A stretch of 64,000 bases of DNA from Diphasiastrum complanatum (GCA_029204225.1 CM055109.1:30689360-30753359), one strand, 5' to 3'. Numbered from the stretch's first letter, positions 38,880-51,365 are shown. Program-made: numbers and translations. Notes: a model not told the origin generated them from the sequence alone.

Positions 38880-41800
38880 ATTCTCATCATCCAACGAGGT
38901 TAGAGTCATTGACAAGTTCAATGAATCTAACTTCTACATCTAGAAGTTAAAACTCCGGATGATGTTGATAGATAGAGATCTTTGGGATGTAGTAGAAGGT
39001 GTTGACCTAAAACTAGAAGATGGTGATCAAGCAAAGGCATGGAAGATCAAAGATCAGAAGGCCTTAGCATGTATCACACTCAATCTGGCCGACTTCCAAA
39101 TATCTCATGTTACCACATGCAAAACCTCTGAGGATGCATTAGATTTGTTATCAAATCTCTATGAGACTCATGATGTGCCATCACTTCTCACATCAACAAC
39201 TTCAAATCTTTATTGGATCAATTATCAGCAATAGGATGTGCTATTCAAGATGATGATGTTGTTATGACCTTGCTTTCTTCTCTTCCAAAGTTGTATGAAT
39301 ACTTTGTGGTGATGATCTGCACACAACCCGACCTCACTTTTCAAAAGGTGATTGGTCTTCTACTTCAAGAAGAAATGCAGAGAAAGACCAGTGGCCTGTC
39401 CATCAAAGACAAGTCCTTGGCCCTATACACCAAGAAGAAAGACTATTCCAAGGGCAAGAATCAAGTGCAACAGCAACAACAGAAGCCTCATACTCAAGCT
39501 GAGAATAGTGGATCACATAAAAAACTTTTCTGCAGATATTGCAAGAGAGCCAATCATGACATCCAAGAGTGTCGTATCCGCATCTACAACGAGACAAAGA
39601 AGCAGCAGCAACAGCAGCCAATTCCTCCAATGCGATGAAATTCAAGGGGCATGATACACACCTATTAATGGCTTACAATAGTGGCGATGAAGACCACGAG
39701 AGATGGTACCTGGACAGCGGCGCTACCCAACACATGAACTCTCTCAAGGAATGGTTTACCGAGTATGCAACTTATAGTAGAGATCAATTCATCTACCTTG
39801 GAGATTCAAGCACCATACACATTGAAGGCAAAGGGATAGTCAAGATCGCATTCAACAACAATATTTCTATTTATGTCACCAATGTTCTTCGCATACTTCT
39901 TGTCAGTTTCTAAGATGATTGATGAGAGCTACACTGTTACTTTCTCATCAGAGCAGTGTACGATCTTCGATGAAGATACTACTCTAACTACATGCACTAG
40001 AGTTAGAATTCTTTATGTACTCTCTAATTCAGTTGCATTAGCTAGCACCTCTCATGAAAATGTAAATGATAATGCTATTCTGTGGCAGTCAATTTGGACA
40101 CGTGAATACAAGATCACTTTCCTATATGCGTTGTAATAATTTAGTTGATGGACTGTATTTCCCTTCTTCATTAGATAGGAAATCTTTCTTTTGTGAATCG
40201 TGCATCTATGGGAAGCACTCTAGAAGCAAGTTTCCTAAATCACATTCCATCAAAACAAAGCATGTATTGGATATTGTACATAGCAATCTTTGTGGTCCAA
40301 TGCCAACTCCATCTTAAGGAGATGCAATCTATTTTATCACTTTCATAGATGATGATTCTAGATGGTCTACAGTCATGTTCATTAAACACAAATTTGAAGC
40401 CTTTGAATGCTTCAAGAGATTCAAGGCCTTGGCTGAGACACAAATGTCTACAAAAGTGAAAGCACTCCGAACTAATGGTGGTGGCGAATACTTCTCTAAT
40501 GAGATGTCCGACTACCTGGATGAACATGGTATTAGAAGATAGTTTACCACTTCCTATTCACCTCAATAGAACGGGATTGCAGAAAGGAAGAATCGAACTC
40601 TTCTCAACTCAACCGGATCCATGCTACATCAAGTGCATCTACCTGCAAAGTTGAGCTATTGCCACATCCTGTTACTTACAGAACAGATCCAGCACCAAAG
40701 TCATCAACAACAAAACTCCTTTTGAAGTTTGGCATGGTCACAAGCCTAGTGTCAGCCATTTAAAAATCTTTGGTTGTATATGTTTTGTTCACATTTCTAA
40801 ATAGCTTAGGAAGAAATTGGATCATAGGACAAATAAATGTATTTTCATTGGCTATCATGATGAACATAAAGCTTACAAAGTTAATGATCCATCCACCATT
40901 GTAGTATTTGTGTCTAGAGATGTAATATTTCAACAACATACATACTATGATTTCAAACAACCATCGATAAATGATGCTATGTCATTTCATCCTATTTTAC
41001 GTAGCATGAAATCTTTCAACGATAATGTTTCTTCTACAGAATGTGCAACTACAGCTACAGAAGCCGAGCAACCAGCAATACTTGTCATTAGACCAGACCA
41101 AGCCAGCTCGAACAAATCTAGAGAAATTCAAGAAGAAGCATCATCGCATCCTGGTCAACCAAACGTCCGCAGATCCTCACGGACTCAAATAGTTCCTAAG
41201 AGGTATACACCTCAATCATTCTTGACTTAATCAGAAGAACCAGAGATCCTAGCCGAAGCAATTAACTCCAAGGATGATGTGAAGTGGCAAGAAGCTATGA
41301 AAAGCGAGTACACTCACTTTTGACCCTGGACACATGTCAACTTCCCCACTCATAAGAGAATTATTGACAATAAGTGGATCTTCAAGAAGAAGATCAACTC
41401 TGATGGTTCCATTGCTAAATGGAAAGCACGGTTGGTAGCTAAAGGATTCACTCAAGTCCATGAAGTGAATTATCAAAAAAATTTCAGTCATGTCGTCAAG
41501 ATGCAGTCAATCATGACTCTGATTGTGTTAGCAGTCGCGGAAGACCTCAAAATGCACCAAATGGATGTCAAGACAGCATTTCTCAATGGCAACGTCGAGA
41601 AAGAGCTATATACCTTCCAATCAGAAGGATTCGAAGTCAAAGGCCAAGAGCACAAAGTGTGCAAGCTGCACCAAGCAATCTATAGTCTAAAACAGACCGC
41701 AAGAGTATGGTTCGATAGAATCAACTATTATCTCATTCAATTGGATTTTGCAAACAATTCAGCTGACTGTAATGTTTATTCGAAGCATATAGGCACCAGT

Positions 41801-42826
41801 TCAGTTCACATAGCTCTTTACGTAGATGATGCATTTATCTTGTCTAGCGACACTTCTCCTCTGCACACTACTAAGAGTGATCTGTCAAAGGAATTTGACA
41901 TGACTGATTTAAGAGTTGTCCATTCTTTGCTAGGAATTCACATTACTAGAAATAGACTTCAAAAAAAGATCTATCTTAGCTAGCAAGCATATCTAAAAGG
42001 CATTTTAGAAAATATTTATATGTCTGAATGGAAACCAATTGATACTCCAATGGATGCAAATGTAGTATTGACTAAACCTACTTGTGCTGATTCTGATAGT
42101 GAAATACTCAACATAGCGAAGTACCCTTATCATTCACTCATAGGATCTTTGATGTACGCAATGTTGTGTACTAGACTAGATTTAGCATACACTGTTAGCA
42201 CATTAAGTCAATTCATGCCTAATCCTAGGATCTCTCATTGGAAAGCATTAAAGAGAGTGATGAGACATATTCAGGGAAGTTTAGATCACATTATATGTTA
42301 TGATGAAAATGCTATTGATCCACTTGTCCTACGAGGCTACTCCGACTCAGATTGGGGAGGAACAGTCTCTACCAAAACATCTACCTCCAAGTTTTGTTTC
42401 TATCTGGCAGGGAGACCAATTTCGTGAAACTCAAAGAAGCAAAAATCAGCTGCGTTTTCTTTGACCGAGGCAAAGTACATCGCAACATGTCAAGCTTCAA
42501 AAGAAGCTATATGGATCAGGTTAATACTTCACAACTTATGTCACACTTAGTTCAATGCTACCACCATTCTGTGTGACAACTTGAGCTATATTTCACTGTG
42601 GCACTGAATCCCATATTTCATGACAAATCCAAGCACGTAGAAATCTAGTATCATTTTATTTGAGAGAAAGTTTTCTTAGGGCAAATGATTCTTCAATACT
42701 GCTCTACAATAGAAATGGTCGCAAACATCTTCACTAAAGCGCTTCCCAGGATCAAGCATCAGAAGTTCTTCAACATGCTGAACTTGACGAAAATACCAAG
42801 GCACCAACCATGACTTTAAGGGGGAC
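38880..42826 (+). pseudogene. Nearly complete but heavily broken Ty1/copia gag-pol
   Basis: Order: gag (38909-39640) with MMLIDRDLWDVVEGVDLKLE, SSLPKLYEYFVVM and an intact knuckle CRYCKRANHDIQEC; protease RWYLDSGATQHMNS near 39704; post-protease piece to 39913; GAG-pre-integrase and integrase zinc region (CESCIYGKHSRSKFP); integrase core LDIVHSNLCGPM (40260), FIDDDSRW, RTNGGGEYFS and NGIAERKNRTLL; linker with CIFIGYHDEHKAYKV and SRDVIFQQH (40817-41230); RT (41249-41983) with MDVKTAFLNGNVEKELY, IYSLKQTARVWF and ALYVDDAFIL; and RNase H pieces from 42020 (LRGYSDSDWGG) to about 42790, including NPIFHDKSKHVE. At least six in-frame stops and several shifts occur. The active-site RSD of integrase reads RTN. 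It ends in the polypurine tract TTTAAGGGGGAC. Confidence 0.92.
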
Positions 42827-43040
42827 TGTTGGAAATTAAGCCCACAATTGTCTCTTTGGTGAATGACTATTTCTATTTCAAGATTCTTCTTTCACGTTTA
42901 TTGATCATATGATCTTCTGGGAGGAATCGACTCTTGAACCACTCTTGGGACTTGTTGCTGGGTAGTAGCAACGTCTTTGCCTTACTGTTCTTTGATCAAT
43001 CCTGTGCAATCACAACACCTCAGTAAGATCCTGTAGAGTG
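42827..43040 (+). repeat. Start of 3' LTR of the preceding copia, truncated
   Basis: TGTTGGAAATTAAGCCC follows the polypurine tract AAGGGGGAC, as a copia 3' LTR should. The sequence is replaced by another copia's integrase fragment by about 43060, so the LTR end is lost. Confidence 0.6.
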
Positions 43041-43059
43041 TGTGGTGAAGTTCACATGT

Positions 43060-43481
43060 GCTAAAAACTTCACACATGCATTGTTGCCTAAGAGATTTTG
43101 GGCCGAAGCTGTCTCCACTGCAGCTTACGTCCAGAATAGTTGTTCAACCAAGGCCCTGTGTGGACAGACTCTAAGCCTTCTATGAAGAATCTAAGAGTGT
43201 TCAGATGCGTTGCCTACGCGTAGATCCCGAAAGACACGAGGAAGAAATGAGACTTCCAAGGTCTCAAGACCATCTTGATTGGATATACTTCATCTGATAA
43301 TACATACAAGCTGTATGATCCTGATACCCAACAAATCTTGTATAGCCAGGATACAGTCTTTATCGAGGATCAGTTCGTTGACATCAAAGGCAAGGATATT
43401 GTTCCAGTAAAACCTTCATCACCTGCCATTGACACGACAATCAGAGCTTTGGGCTCAGGCATGTCCATTGTTGCTATTTGA
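43060..43481 (+). pseudogene. Copia integrase C-terminal fragment
   Basis: Broken frames give LPKRFWAEAVSTAAYVQN, then KNLRVFRCVAYA, then ILIGYTSSDNTYKLYDPDTQ and DTVFIEDQFVDIKGKDI. The last phrase resembles SRDVIFIEDQFIELKGKGKA of the element at 18578-20567, so it may come from the same family. It is flanked by other elements' LTRs on both sides. Confidence 0.8.
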
Positions 43482-43484
43482 CAG

Positions 43485-44121
43485 TGAATCAGAAAAAATC
43501 TAAGACAAGAGCACAATGGCATACATCAGATGAAAAAAATCTAACTTCTCACTATGAGAAAAGAATGTCAGATTCTAAGTGTTCAGTATGGAAAAAATAG
43601 TCTGCTCTTTGGTAGAGAGAGAAAATTTATGAAGGAAAACTCGGGTAGAGAGAGAATGAGTCCAAAACACCAAAATCTCAATATTCACAATATGACAAAA
43701 CATGCCAAGCTTTCTCTACATGAGAGAGACTCGAATTTCTACAATGGAGTTGCGTGGAAAGTCCACTTAACTGAACTAATTCACCTACCAGAGATTCACA
43801 TGTATAACTGCATGCATGAATGTTGCATGTACTGCATGTCAGCTCATAAAACTACCTAGACATGTGTAGATCACAGAAATCACTTTGCATGTTGCATGCA
43901 TTGATTGCATGTGGCTTGCATGCATACAGTATGACCTTGCATTCTATCTAAACATTTACATGTCATCAAAATTGAACCTATCTAACTCAAATCTGAACTA
44001 CACTAGAAGGATATGTGCTCAATTCACATTCCTATTATGTACAACATGAAATTTAGTGAAAACAACCATGGACATGGCCCCAAGCTCGAGATGGGAAGAT
44101 AATATTTTAATAATCTTCACA
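43485..44121 (-). repeat. Probable LTR of the minus-strand copia fragment
   Basis: In minus orientation the sequence TAAATTTTAAGGAG (polypurine tract) is followed by TGTGAAGATTATT at 44121, a credible LTR start. The far end is not defined; the boundary given is the end of the neighbouring copia fragment. The segment carries 'gggtagagagagaatg' and many 'tgcatg' motifs but no coding region. Confidence 0.5.
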
Positions 44122-44123
44122 CT

Positions 44124-45251
44124 CCTTAAAATTTATGTTCCTGTCAACATAGACTTCAATATTAGGCCAAGGTTTGACCTCATCTTCATAAAGACATTCT
44201 TGAGTAGAGGCTTGGTGAGAAGATCTACAACACAATCTGAAGGTGCAACATGTTCCAATGAGATCTCTCTCTCAATGACTTTTTCTCTTACAAAATGATG
44301 AGCCATTGCGGTATGTTTGCTCCTTGCATGGAAGACTGGATTATTTGGAAGAGCCTGAGCAGAAATGTTATCATTCTTGATAATTGGAAGATCCTCATCT
44401 GCATAACACTTTAGCTCCAAAAGTAGCCTTTTGATCCATAAAATCTCCTTTGTTGTGGTTGTAAGAGATTTGTATTCAGCTTCACAAGATGATAAGAAAA
44501 TAGTTTCCTACTTCTTTGATAGCCAAGAAACCAAGTTTTCTCCAAGAAATATAGTGTAAGCACTTATGGATTTCCTATCCAACCTGTCTCCTGCAAAATT
44601 TGAATTTGAAAAAGCAATTAAAGTCAGATCTTTTCCTTTGTAAAATAATCCATAATCCAAGGTAGAAGATATATACCTCAAGACTCTTTTAGCCAACTTT
44701 CAATGATATAACTTTGGATCCTGCATGTGTTGACTTAGTTTATGAACACAAAAGCTTAGATCAGGCCTAGTAACTGTTAACCAAATAAGTGATCCAATAA
44801 GACTCCTATAAAGAATGATGTCCACAAAGGATTTTTCATCATCTTTAATAGGAACTTTTACAGTGTGCTCCATAGGTGTATCTATGCCTTTACAATTTTC
44901 CATATGAAATTTCCTAAGCATGGAAAGTGCATATCTACTTTGGCATATAAATGCATGACCTTTCCAAAAATCTATTTCAAGGCTTAGAATATAGTGAAGA
45001 ATTCATAAGTCCTGCATCTTAAACTCACTACCAAGTGCATGCTTGGTTTCTTCAACTATCTTCTCATTATTTTCACAAAGAATGATATCATCTACATAGA
45101 TGAGAAGAATAATTACAAAGTTATCTACAAACTTATGATACAGAGAAGGGTCATACTCACTTAGACAAAATCCGAGTGATATGAGATAGGAGTTGAGCCT
45201 TGCATACCAAGACCTTGGTGCATGTTTCAGTCCATACAAACTTTTGAACAA
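44124..45251 (-). pseudogene. Copia RT end plus RNase H, minus strand
   Basis: Minus-strand order: RT end (45251-45003) with FKSLYGLKHAPRSWY and IYVDDIIL intact; connection (44921-44700) with GSLIWLTVTRPDLSF and LSQHM; RNase H (44696-44508) with MAKRVLRYISSTLDYGLFY and SNSNFAGD, where the family's first catalytic Asp context DSDWAG reads NSNFAG; and the end (44420-44133) with NPVFHARSKHTAM and VDLLTKPL. Between 44508 and 44420 the catalytic EAEY segment survives in another frame. It is truncated at 45251 upstream, so protease, integrase and most RT are absent. Confidence 0.88.
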
Positions 45252-45430
45252 AAGACAATGACAACCAGCAGCGGCAAATTGAGGGAGAGAGAGACAGCTG
45301 TATGTTTTGACTAAAAAAAAGAATTGTGAATTTTTTTAAGGTATTCAATTCTTGATGTAATTGGTGTGTGTGGAATTGCTTGCTTTTTGTTAACAAGACT
45401 ATTGTAGTAGCCTTTCCAGTTCATCGTTTG
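45252..45430. other. Short spacer
   Basis: Unassigned DNA between the minus-strand copia fragment and the microsatellite. Nothing recognised. Confidence 0.4.

Positions 45431-45518
<88 letters not shown>
45431..45518. repeat. Compound (CT)14(CA)30 microsatellite
   Basis: CT repeats (45431-45458) pass directly into CA repeats (45459-45518). The tract ends exactly where homology to the LTR at 48676-49322 begins, at the place where that LTR has 'cttctctcttctctatctca'. Confidence 0.95.
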
Positions 45519-45519
<1 letters not shown>

Positions 45520-45827
45520 TCATGCTTATACATGGTTCTCTTGGGTTCTACTATCCATTGGTGCACTATACTTGTGATCTTGCAATTCTATGTGTAGAAT
45601 GATCAATAATTGTTATTTTTAGATCCACACATGTGAAATACAATATTTTACTATAAATGTACAGACAACAACGATAATTTATGTTTTGGTTCATGTTTGA
45701 TCAAGATCTATTACAGTTTGTATCTCATTTTTTGTTAGATGCTGATTTTTCTACATGGTGAGTTGTTCGTTTCGTAACCAAACATCAATTTGTAGGTTTG
45801 GATCCTTATGGATCTGAAATCTTCACA
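45519..45827 (+). repeat. 5' LTR (3' part only) of copia at 45.5-49.3 kb
   Basis: Aligns from TTCATGCTTATACATGG to the end GAAATCTTCACA with the 3' LTR (to 49322). Shared blocks include ttctactatccattggtgca, gcaattctatgtgtagaatg and gatccacac. The first ~340 bp of the LTR are missing, replaced by the compound microsatellite and unrelated DNA. Confidence 0.88.
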
Positions 45828-45839
45828 TGGTATCAGAGC
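45828..45839 (+). promoter_or_regulatory. Copia primer-binding site
   Basis: TGGTATCAGAGC immediately after the LTR end CTTCACA. Confidence 0.92.
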
Positions 45840-46379
45840 TTGTGTTTCAGGTTATGAATGAGGCAATCACATCTATCAATGATTTGGAGAAGATATCAAT
45901 GCTAGAGCATGCTTGATTGGATTCTACACAAAAATCGAGTTTCTTGCAAGTAGATTGAATCTTTTGTAGATCAAAACCCTATATAGGTTTATAATCTTGA
46001 CCAATTCCGATTTCTTGCATCACATGTTGGATTTGGCCAATTTTTGGATAATTGGAATAGCCTAAGTGGTGGCTAATAGATTGCATATCAAGTTTTTGGC
46101 ATTTGCATGTAGATTTTGAAGGATCTCTAGATAGTGAGGTCACTGAAGTTCATTTGAGTGTGTTTCAATCTTATGAAGCAAAATTCAGTAGATTGAGGAT
46201 AGATCACAGGTTGATCAAGATTTCGTGATTCTATGTGTTGATTTGCAAGGTATAAGTGCTAGAAGAGAATTGAGAAGTTTCATATCTTTGTGATTTCCTT
46301 TTGAAGACATTTGTTGTTGTTCAAAGGAGTGCTTTGTGCATTGAAACAGGTTGAAAGAGAGGATCAGGTCATTGCTACA

Positions 46380-48660
46380 TGGCTACATCAAGTGGAGTCA
46401 TGAGAGCATTAAGGAGAACTTTTTCAAGTTATTCTTAATGGATTGTTGGATGCTCATGCTAACATTGTTCAAAGTCTTGCTATCCAAAGAACTTTGCCAA
46501 GTTTGATTGATCTTCAAGAGATCTTGATCAATGAAAAATATAGATTTCAAGCTAGAGGTGGATCTTCATCAAATCTCAAGTTGGAGAGGAGGCTATGTTT
46601 ATTAAGGAAAAATTCAAGGGCAAAAGCAAAAAGCAAGTGATCTAAAGGGCAAGATCAAGTGGATTCTTCTTCAAATGGCAAAAAGAAAGATAGATCAAAA
46701 TGAAGTTATTGCTAGAGGATCTAGAATTGGTAAGTTGTACAAACTAGATTCTAGGGAGAGTGCTAACATTGCAGATATTGCATATGAGACCAAGGTTCTA
46801 CAGGAGGATCTGTGGCATAAGAGATTGGGACATCCCAATTTCAAAGCCATGCAATCTATGGTCAAGGAAGGAAAAGTTGTTGGACTACCAAAGACATTGT
46901 CAAAGGAGCTTTTACCTTGTGAAGCTTGTGTGCTGGCAAAATCACACAAAAGGCCTTTTCCTAGATCAAGTATCAAGACAAAGCAACCATTTGAACTTGT
47001 GCACTCTGATGTTATCAACTAAAAGCAAAGGAGGAGCAAATTGCTTTGTCTCTTTTGTAGATGATTATAAAAGATATTCTTGGATCTATATGCTGCCTTC
47101 TAAAGCCATGGTCTATGATGTTTTTCTCACTTTCAAAGCTTATGTAGAAAAGCAGTTTCCTTTCAAGTTGAAAGCTTTGAGAAGTGATAGTGGAGGAGAA
47201 AACACCTCCAATAACTTTATAAAGACTTTTGTGAGAGAGAGGGTATTCAAAGAGAGTTTTCTTGTTCATATACTCCTAAGCAAAATGGAGTTGTTGAGAG
47301 AAAAAATAGAACTTTGTGTGAATGTGCAAAAGCCATTAGGCTAGAAGCTTCTCTGCCTAAAGAATTTTGGGGAGAGGCAGTTGCATGTGCAAACTATCTT
47401 TGTAATAGGCTTCCAAATCTTGCAATAGGAGGAAAGACACCATTTGAGATGTTGTATAAGAAAAAGCCTAAGGTAGATCATCTTAGGATTTTTGGTTGTG
47501 TATGCTTTGTGCATGTGCCTCTAGAAACTAGGAAGAAGGAAGATCCTAGTGCTGTAAAAACAATTTTTGTAGGATATGCATCCACTAAAAAAGCATACAA
47601 AGTTTATTTACCCTCTATTGACAAGAATGTTGTTAGTAGAGATGTGATCTTCCATGAAGATCAAAAGTTTAACTTGGATGATGCACAAATCAAGGATACT
47701 AAGATCTACAATCATCAATCTTGATGCTGCTCAAGAAGAGGTGAGGCAGAGGCTTGAGGAGGAGCAAATTCAAGCTACCTCACCTAGAAGAACTGCAAGA
47801 GCAAGATCTGAGCCAAGGAGGCTCACATATGATGAAGAAGGAAGACAAGTGGAAGGTAAAACCTCCTATCATTCTCTCTGCATATCAGATGAAGAGCCTA
47901 AAGATGTCCAAGAAGCTCTTCAATCCAAGGAGTGGGTTGAAGCAATGACCCAAGAGTTTGAAGCCTTGATGTCAAATAACACATGGGAGCTTGTGGAGCC
48001 ACCAGACAACATGCATGTGATTGAATGTAAGTGGGTATTCAGAATCAAGTATAATCATGATGGATCTATCAATAAGTATAAAGCAAGACTTTGTGCCAAA
48101 GGCTACTCACAGATCAAAGGTCTTGACTATGAAGACACCTTTGCACCAGTTGCAAAGATGGTAACAATTCGAATACTCATATCTCTTGCGTGTTTTCACA
48201 AATGGAGTATGTTCTAGCTTGATGTTTCTAATGCATTTCTCAACGGTTACCTTGAGGAGGAGATTTACATGGAGCAACCTCTAAGTTTTGTGAAGGAAGG
48301 TGATCATTGTCATCTAGTGAGGCCGAGTACAAAGCTCTTACACATTGCACAAAGGAGAAGGTATGGATCAAGAGAATGATCAAGGATCTTCACTTGCTGG
48401 ATTTTTCAGAGAGCCCAATCATCTTCTGTGACAATCAATTAGCCTAAAGAATGGCATCCAATCCTATCTTTCATGCTAGGAGCAAGCATATTGAGATATA
48501 ATATTATTTTGTGAGGAGCGAGTCATTACAAAGGAGGTGGAGCTTCAACATGTGTCTTCAAGGGAATGTGTAGCTGATATCTTCACCAAAGCATTCGGAA
48601 AATACTTCTTCATGAAGCATAGGACTTCACTTGGAGTATTATCAAAGTCTATGCTAAAAC
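46380..48660 (+). pseudogene. Copia gag-pol with large internal deletions
   Basis: Gag survives only as a tail (46443-46640: IQRTLPSLIDLQEILINEKY). Protease is missing. The GAG-pre-integrase and integrase zinc region follow (46675-47022: LWHKRLGHPNFKAMQSMVKE, CEACVLAKSHKRPF), then the integrase core in shifted frames (FVSFVDDYKRYSWIYML, LRSDSGGENTSNNF). Next is 47314-47724 with ASLPKEFWGEAVACANYL, LRIFGCVCFVHVPLE and VSRDVIFHED. RT begins with NTWELVEPPDNMHV and CKWVFRIKYNHDGSINKY and reaches NAFLNGYLEEEIYMEQP. At about 48312 it jumps straight into RNase H (SSSEAEYKAL), so the YVDD part of RT and the front of RNase H are deleted. It ends with NPIFHARSKHIEI and the polypurine tract GAAGAGGGAG (48666-48675). 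Confidence 0.9.
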
Positions 48661-48675
48661 TAGTTGAAGAGGGAG

Positions 48676-49322
48676 TGTGAAAGATTCAACTAGTTTCATC
48701 ACATTTTGCAATATTTTCATATTTGACATATTGAGGCCAAAACTTGTTTTAGACTTAGAGGTTGACTTTTCAAAATTCATTAGTCTAAATTTCATTTGAA
48801 TAAACACTTTTTGAAAGTGTGGGAAAGATAGAATGCGAGTTTGAGTAGATTCAATTTGAATAAGTTGGGTACATTGAATCTAGACCCAAAATTAGTAGGG
48901 TTAGCATTTTGGTGGGAAAGCCAAGTGGCCAAATAGGGTTTGGACCTGCTATAAAAGGATGTAACTCGTGGAGAGAGTGATCTTCTCTCTTCTCTATCTC
49001 ATTTCATGCTTATACATGGTCCTCTTGGGTTCTACTATCCATTGGTGCACTATCTTGGTGATTGCTTGCAATTCTATGTGTAGAATGATCTATTTGCTAT
49101 TTTTGGATCCACACGTGTGAAATATAGTAGCTTTTTGTTTTGTACGGACAACAACAGTACATAATCATTTCATTCAAGTTTGATCAAGTTCTATTAGTGT
49201 TTGCATCACAAATTGTGTGTAGATGTTGATTTTTCTACATCGGTGAGATTGGTAGTGTATTTCTCTTTCTAACCAAAGATCATTCAAGTAGATTGGATCT
49301 TAAGGATCTGAAATCTTTCACA
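48676..49322 (+). repeat. Complete 3' LTR, 647 bp
   Basis: Begins TGTGAAAGATTC directly after the polypurine tract and ends GAAATCTTTCACA, giving an 11-bp terminal inverted repeat. A TATA-like CTATAAAAGG lies at about 48950, followed by the pyrimidine-rich start of the likely transcript. The match to the 5' copy is clear but diverged, indicating an old insertion. The 3' flank is AGCAC. Confidence 0.9.
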
Positions 49323-49479
49323 AGCACTTTCTAGGTGAACTCTTCTTTAGCTTCTTTAGCTACAATAGCCCTTTTGCATATTGATTATGGAGATTAATAT
49401 AGTGCATTGCTAGAAACACTTAGTGCTTATTAGTGAAAATGTCAGACAAAGTGAAAATGTCATCCACTATTGTTTTGTG
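49323..49479. other. Short spacer, nothing recognised
   Basis: Flank between two LTR remnants; no gene. Confidence 0.4.
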
Positions 49480-49757
49480 CTCACGATTCTTCTAATTTGT
49501 ACATGGTACTTGCTAAATTATCGAATACTTTGATATAACAATGTTTATTTTGTTATGTTTTTTTACAAAATGAATCTAATAATTCTAATGATTTAAGAGT
49601 TAGAATCACTTAGAATTCGAACGTGACAATAGTCGCGATAGTTTTTTTTGAATATGATAGGCATAATCATGCATTAGGAGAAGGATTTTTCGATAGAGCC
49701 CGATAGTGCATCTATCGAATGCAATGATTTCTCTATTGAACATCCTTTCTTCCAACA
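49480..49757 (+). repeat. Diverged LTR1-type LTR end
   Basis: Matches the end of LTR1 in order: AATGATTTAAGAGTTAGAATC, a gacaatagtcgcgatagtttt segment, then GATAGGCATAATCATGCAT, ending TTCTTCCAACA at 49757. It is more diverged than the copy at 1-416. No primer-binding site follows, so it is a 3' or solo LTR remnant. Confidence 0.6.
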
Positions 49758-51080
49758 AGAGGGAGTCAATTGGGGAGAGGGTGAGAATGAGAGTTTTTTG
49801 GTTATGTTGATGGCTTTATTGTTAAAGGGATTTAGTGAATGTCTGCTTGTTAGTTGGACAATGAGGGTGAGAATGAGTGTTTGTTTGAAAGTTGCTCTTG
49901 CTTTGTGTGATTACTTGTGAACTGATAAATTATTGTTATGCATAATTGTTTGTGGATTGATGGCAATGGTAGTTTAAGGTATTTGTCTTTGATTGTTGGT
50001 TAAGTATTTGTGAGGTAGTGGAGTGTTTGCACTCAATGATGAAAAAAAAGAAGGACAATGATGCAAGAGCTTGTAAAAAGGTATGACATTTTCTTTAAGT
50101 TGTGTGTCATTGTGTTTATAAGTAAAGCTTTGAGACAATATAGCTTCTTCAATATCTATGAGCTGATTATTTAGTGACTTTATGTTGGAGTTGAGCACTT
50201 TCACTATGAGCCCACTAATTTTTGTGTTGCAGTTGAACGCTTTCACCAACACATTCATTCGCACTTAGCATTGTAATAGTGATGCCGAATTTGCACATTT
50301 CATCTTTTTTTGGATATTTTTCTATTGTTAATAAGTGGTGTCCTACTTGCCTACATTGGCATAATTGCATGTTGGTAGTTTTGTAGATTTATGGATGCAA
50401 AGCAACCCGATTCCTTATGTAGATTAGTGTCGAAGCATGACTGTTTGGGAATGCACACCTTTTTCAAACCAAGATTTGCAAAGTAGTTGTGGTGCTAAGC
50501 TTTGGAAATGCAAATCTTGCTATTTGGTATAACACTGTTGCACCAATTTGTACTACTTTCTTGTCACTTCATGATGATTTAGAGAAGTGGAATAGAAGCT
50601 TTGAAACTTAGCTTTGGGATCACATTTTTGGCTCATCTTTTTTCAATCATTCTTTATGCAAACGCTATTTATAAGATATAAACTAGTGTTCATGTGGTCC
50701 ACTGATTTTGTAGAAAAAAGACAATAATTCTAAAACATTGTAGGGAAAACATCACATCTTTTCATACCAATGTCTCCACACTTAAATTTGGATGTACCAT
50801 ACAACACCATAACTAGGCTTTGAAATTTGGTATAGTGATCAAGCAAGCATATTTCGTAGCTTATGAGCAATGTGCCCAAGCGGCCAAATTTCCTTTTGGC
50901 CTCAAACTGTAATTCAATAGGGTAGAAACTACAAAAAAATTGTTTCCCAAAGAGCAGTGGTAACTTGGTATGCGGAAGGGGAATGGGCTGTGTGGGTACC
51001 CCAAAACGTTGAAGGAGGGAGGGCCTTTAACGGGGGTTGAGAGGTAGATCAGAAGCTGGGTTGGTTGAAGCCTCAAGGGC
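49758..51080. other. No recognised gene
   Basis: Only short frames of unknown meaning (for example a 96-codon minus-strand frame, 50264-49974) without domains or splice context. It contains no tandem repeat or LTR end. Confidence 0.4.
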
Positions 51081-51085
51081 GAATA
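51081..51085. repeat. Target-site duplication GAATA (left)
   Basis: GAATA precedes the left LTR and is repeated at 57093-57097 immediately after the right LTR. The 5-bp length is that expected of copia integrase. Confidence 0.8.
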
Positions 51086-51352
51086 AGTTAGAATGAATAA
51101 CTGTGTTACTGTACTGTGGGTCCCATCAGTGGATAATAATCAGTTGGCCTCGTCACAAGGCAAGTCGACGGGACACGCATCCCGCCAACGGCAACCTGGG
51201 TCATGCATGAGTTGCCTGAGTGAACAATTATATGTACAGTGTAATTTCATTTTGAGAAATACAGTTGCTATGTGAGCTTGATGTGGAGAGTGTTTTCTGT
51301 CTATGTTACTGTGTAGCATGATCTGTGTTCCTGTGCAAAGCAAATTCTAAGT
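51086..51352 (+). repeat. 5' LTR of 6-kb copia, AG...GT ends
   Basis: 267 bp, starting AGTTAGAAT and ending ATTCTAAGT, a 9-bp imperfect inverted repeat. It is bounded by the GAATA duplication on the left and the primer-binding site on the right. The right LTR has the same ends. Compared with the 3' copy there are about 20 substitutions by eye plus a 7-8 bp length difference near the start, so the insertion is not recent. There is no good TATA box; transcription signals are not obvious. Confidence 0.88.
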
Positions 51353-51365
51353 TGGTATTAGAGCC
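51353..51365 (+). promoter_or_regulatory. Primer-binding site, variant
   Basis: TGGTATTAGAGCC directly follows the LTR. It differs by one base (T for C at position 7) from the usual initiator tRNA-Met site. Confidence 0.88.

Noticed and set aside
45368-45577. Small frame with Ser-Leu and His-Thr repeats
   Set aside because: Product of the CT-CA microsatellite.
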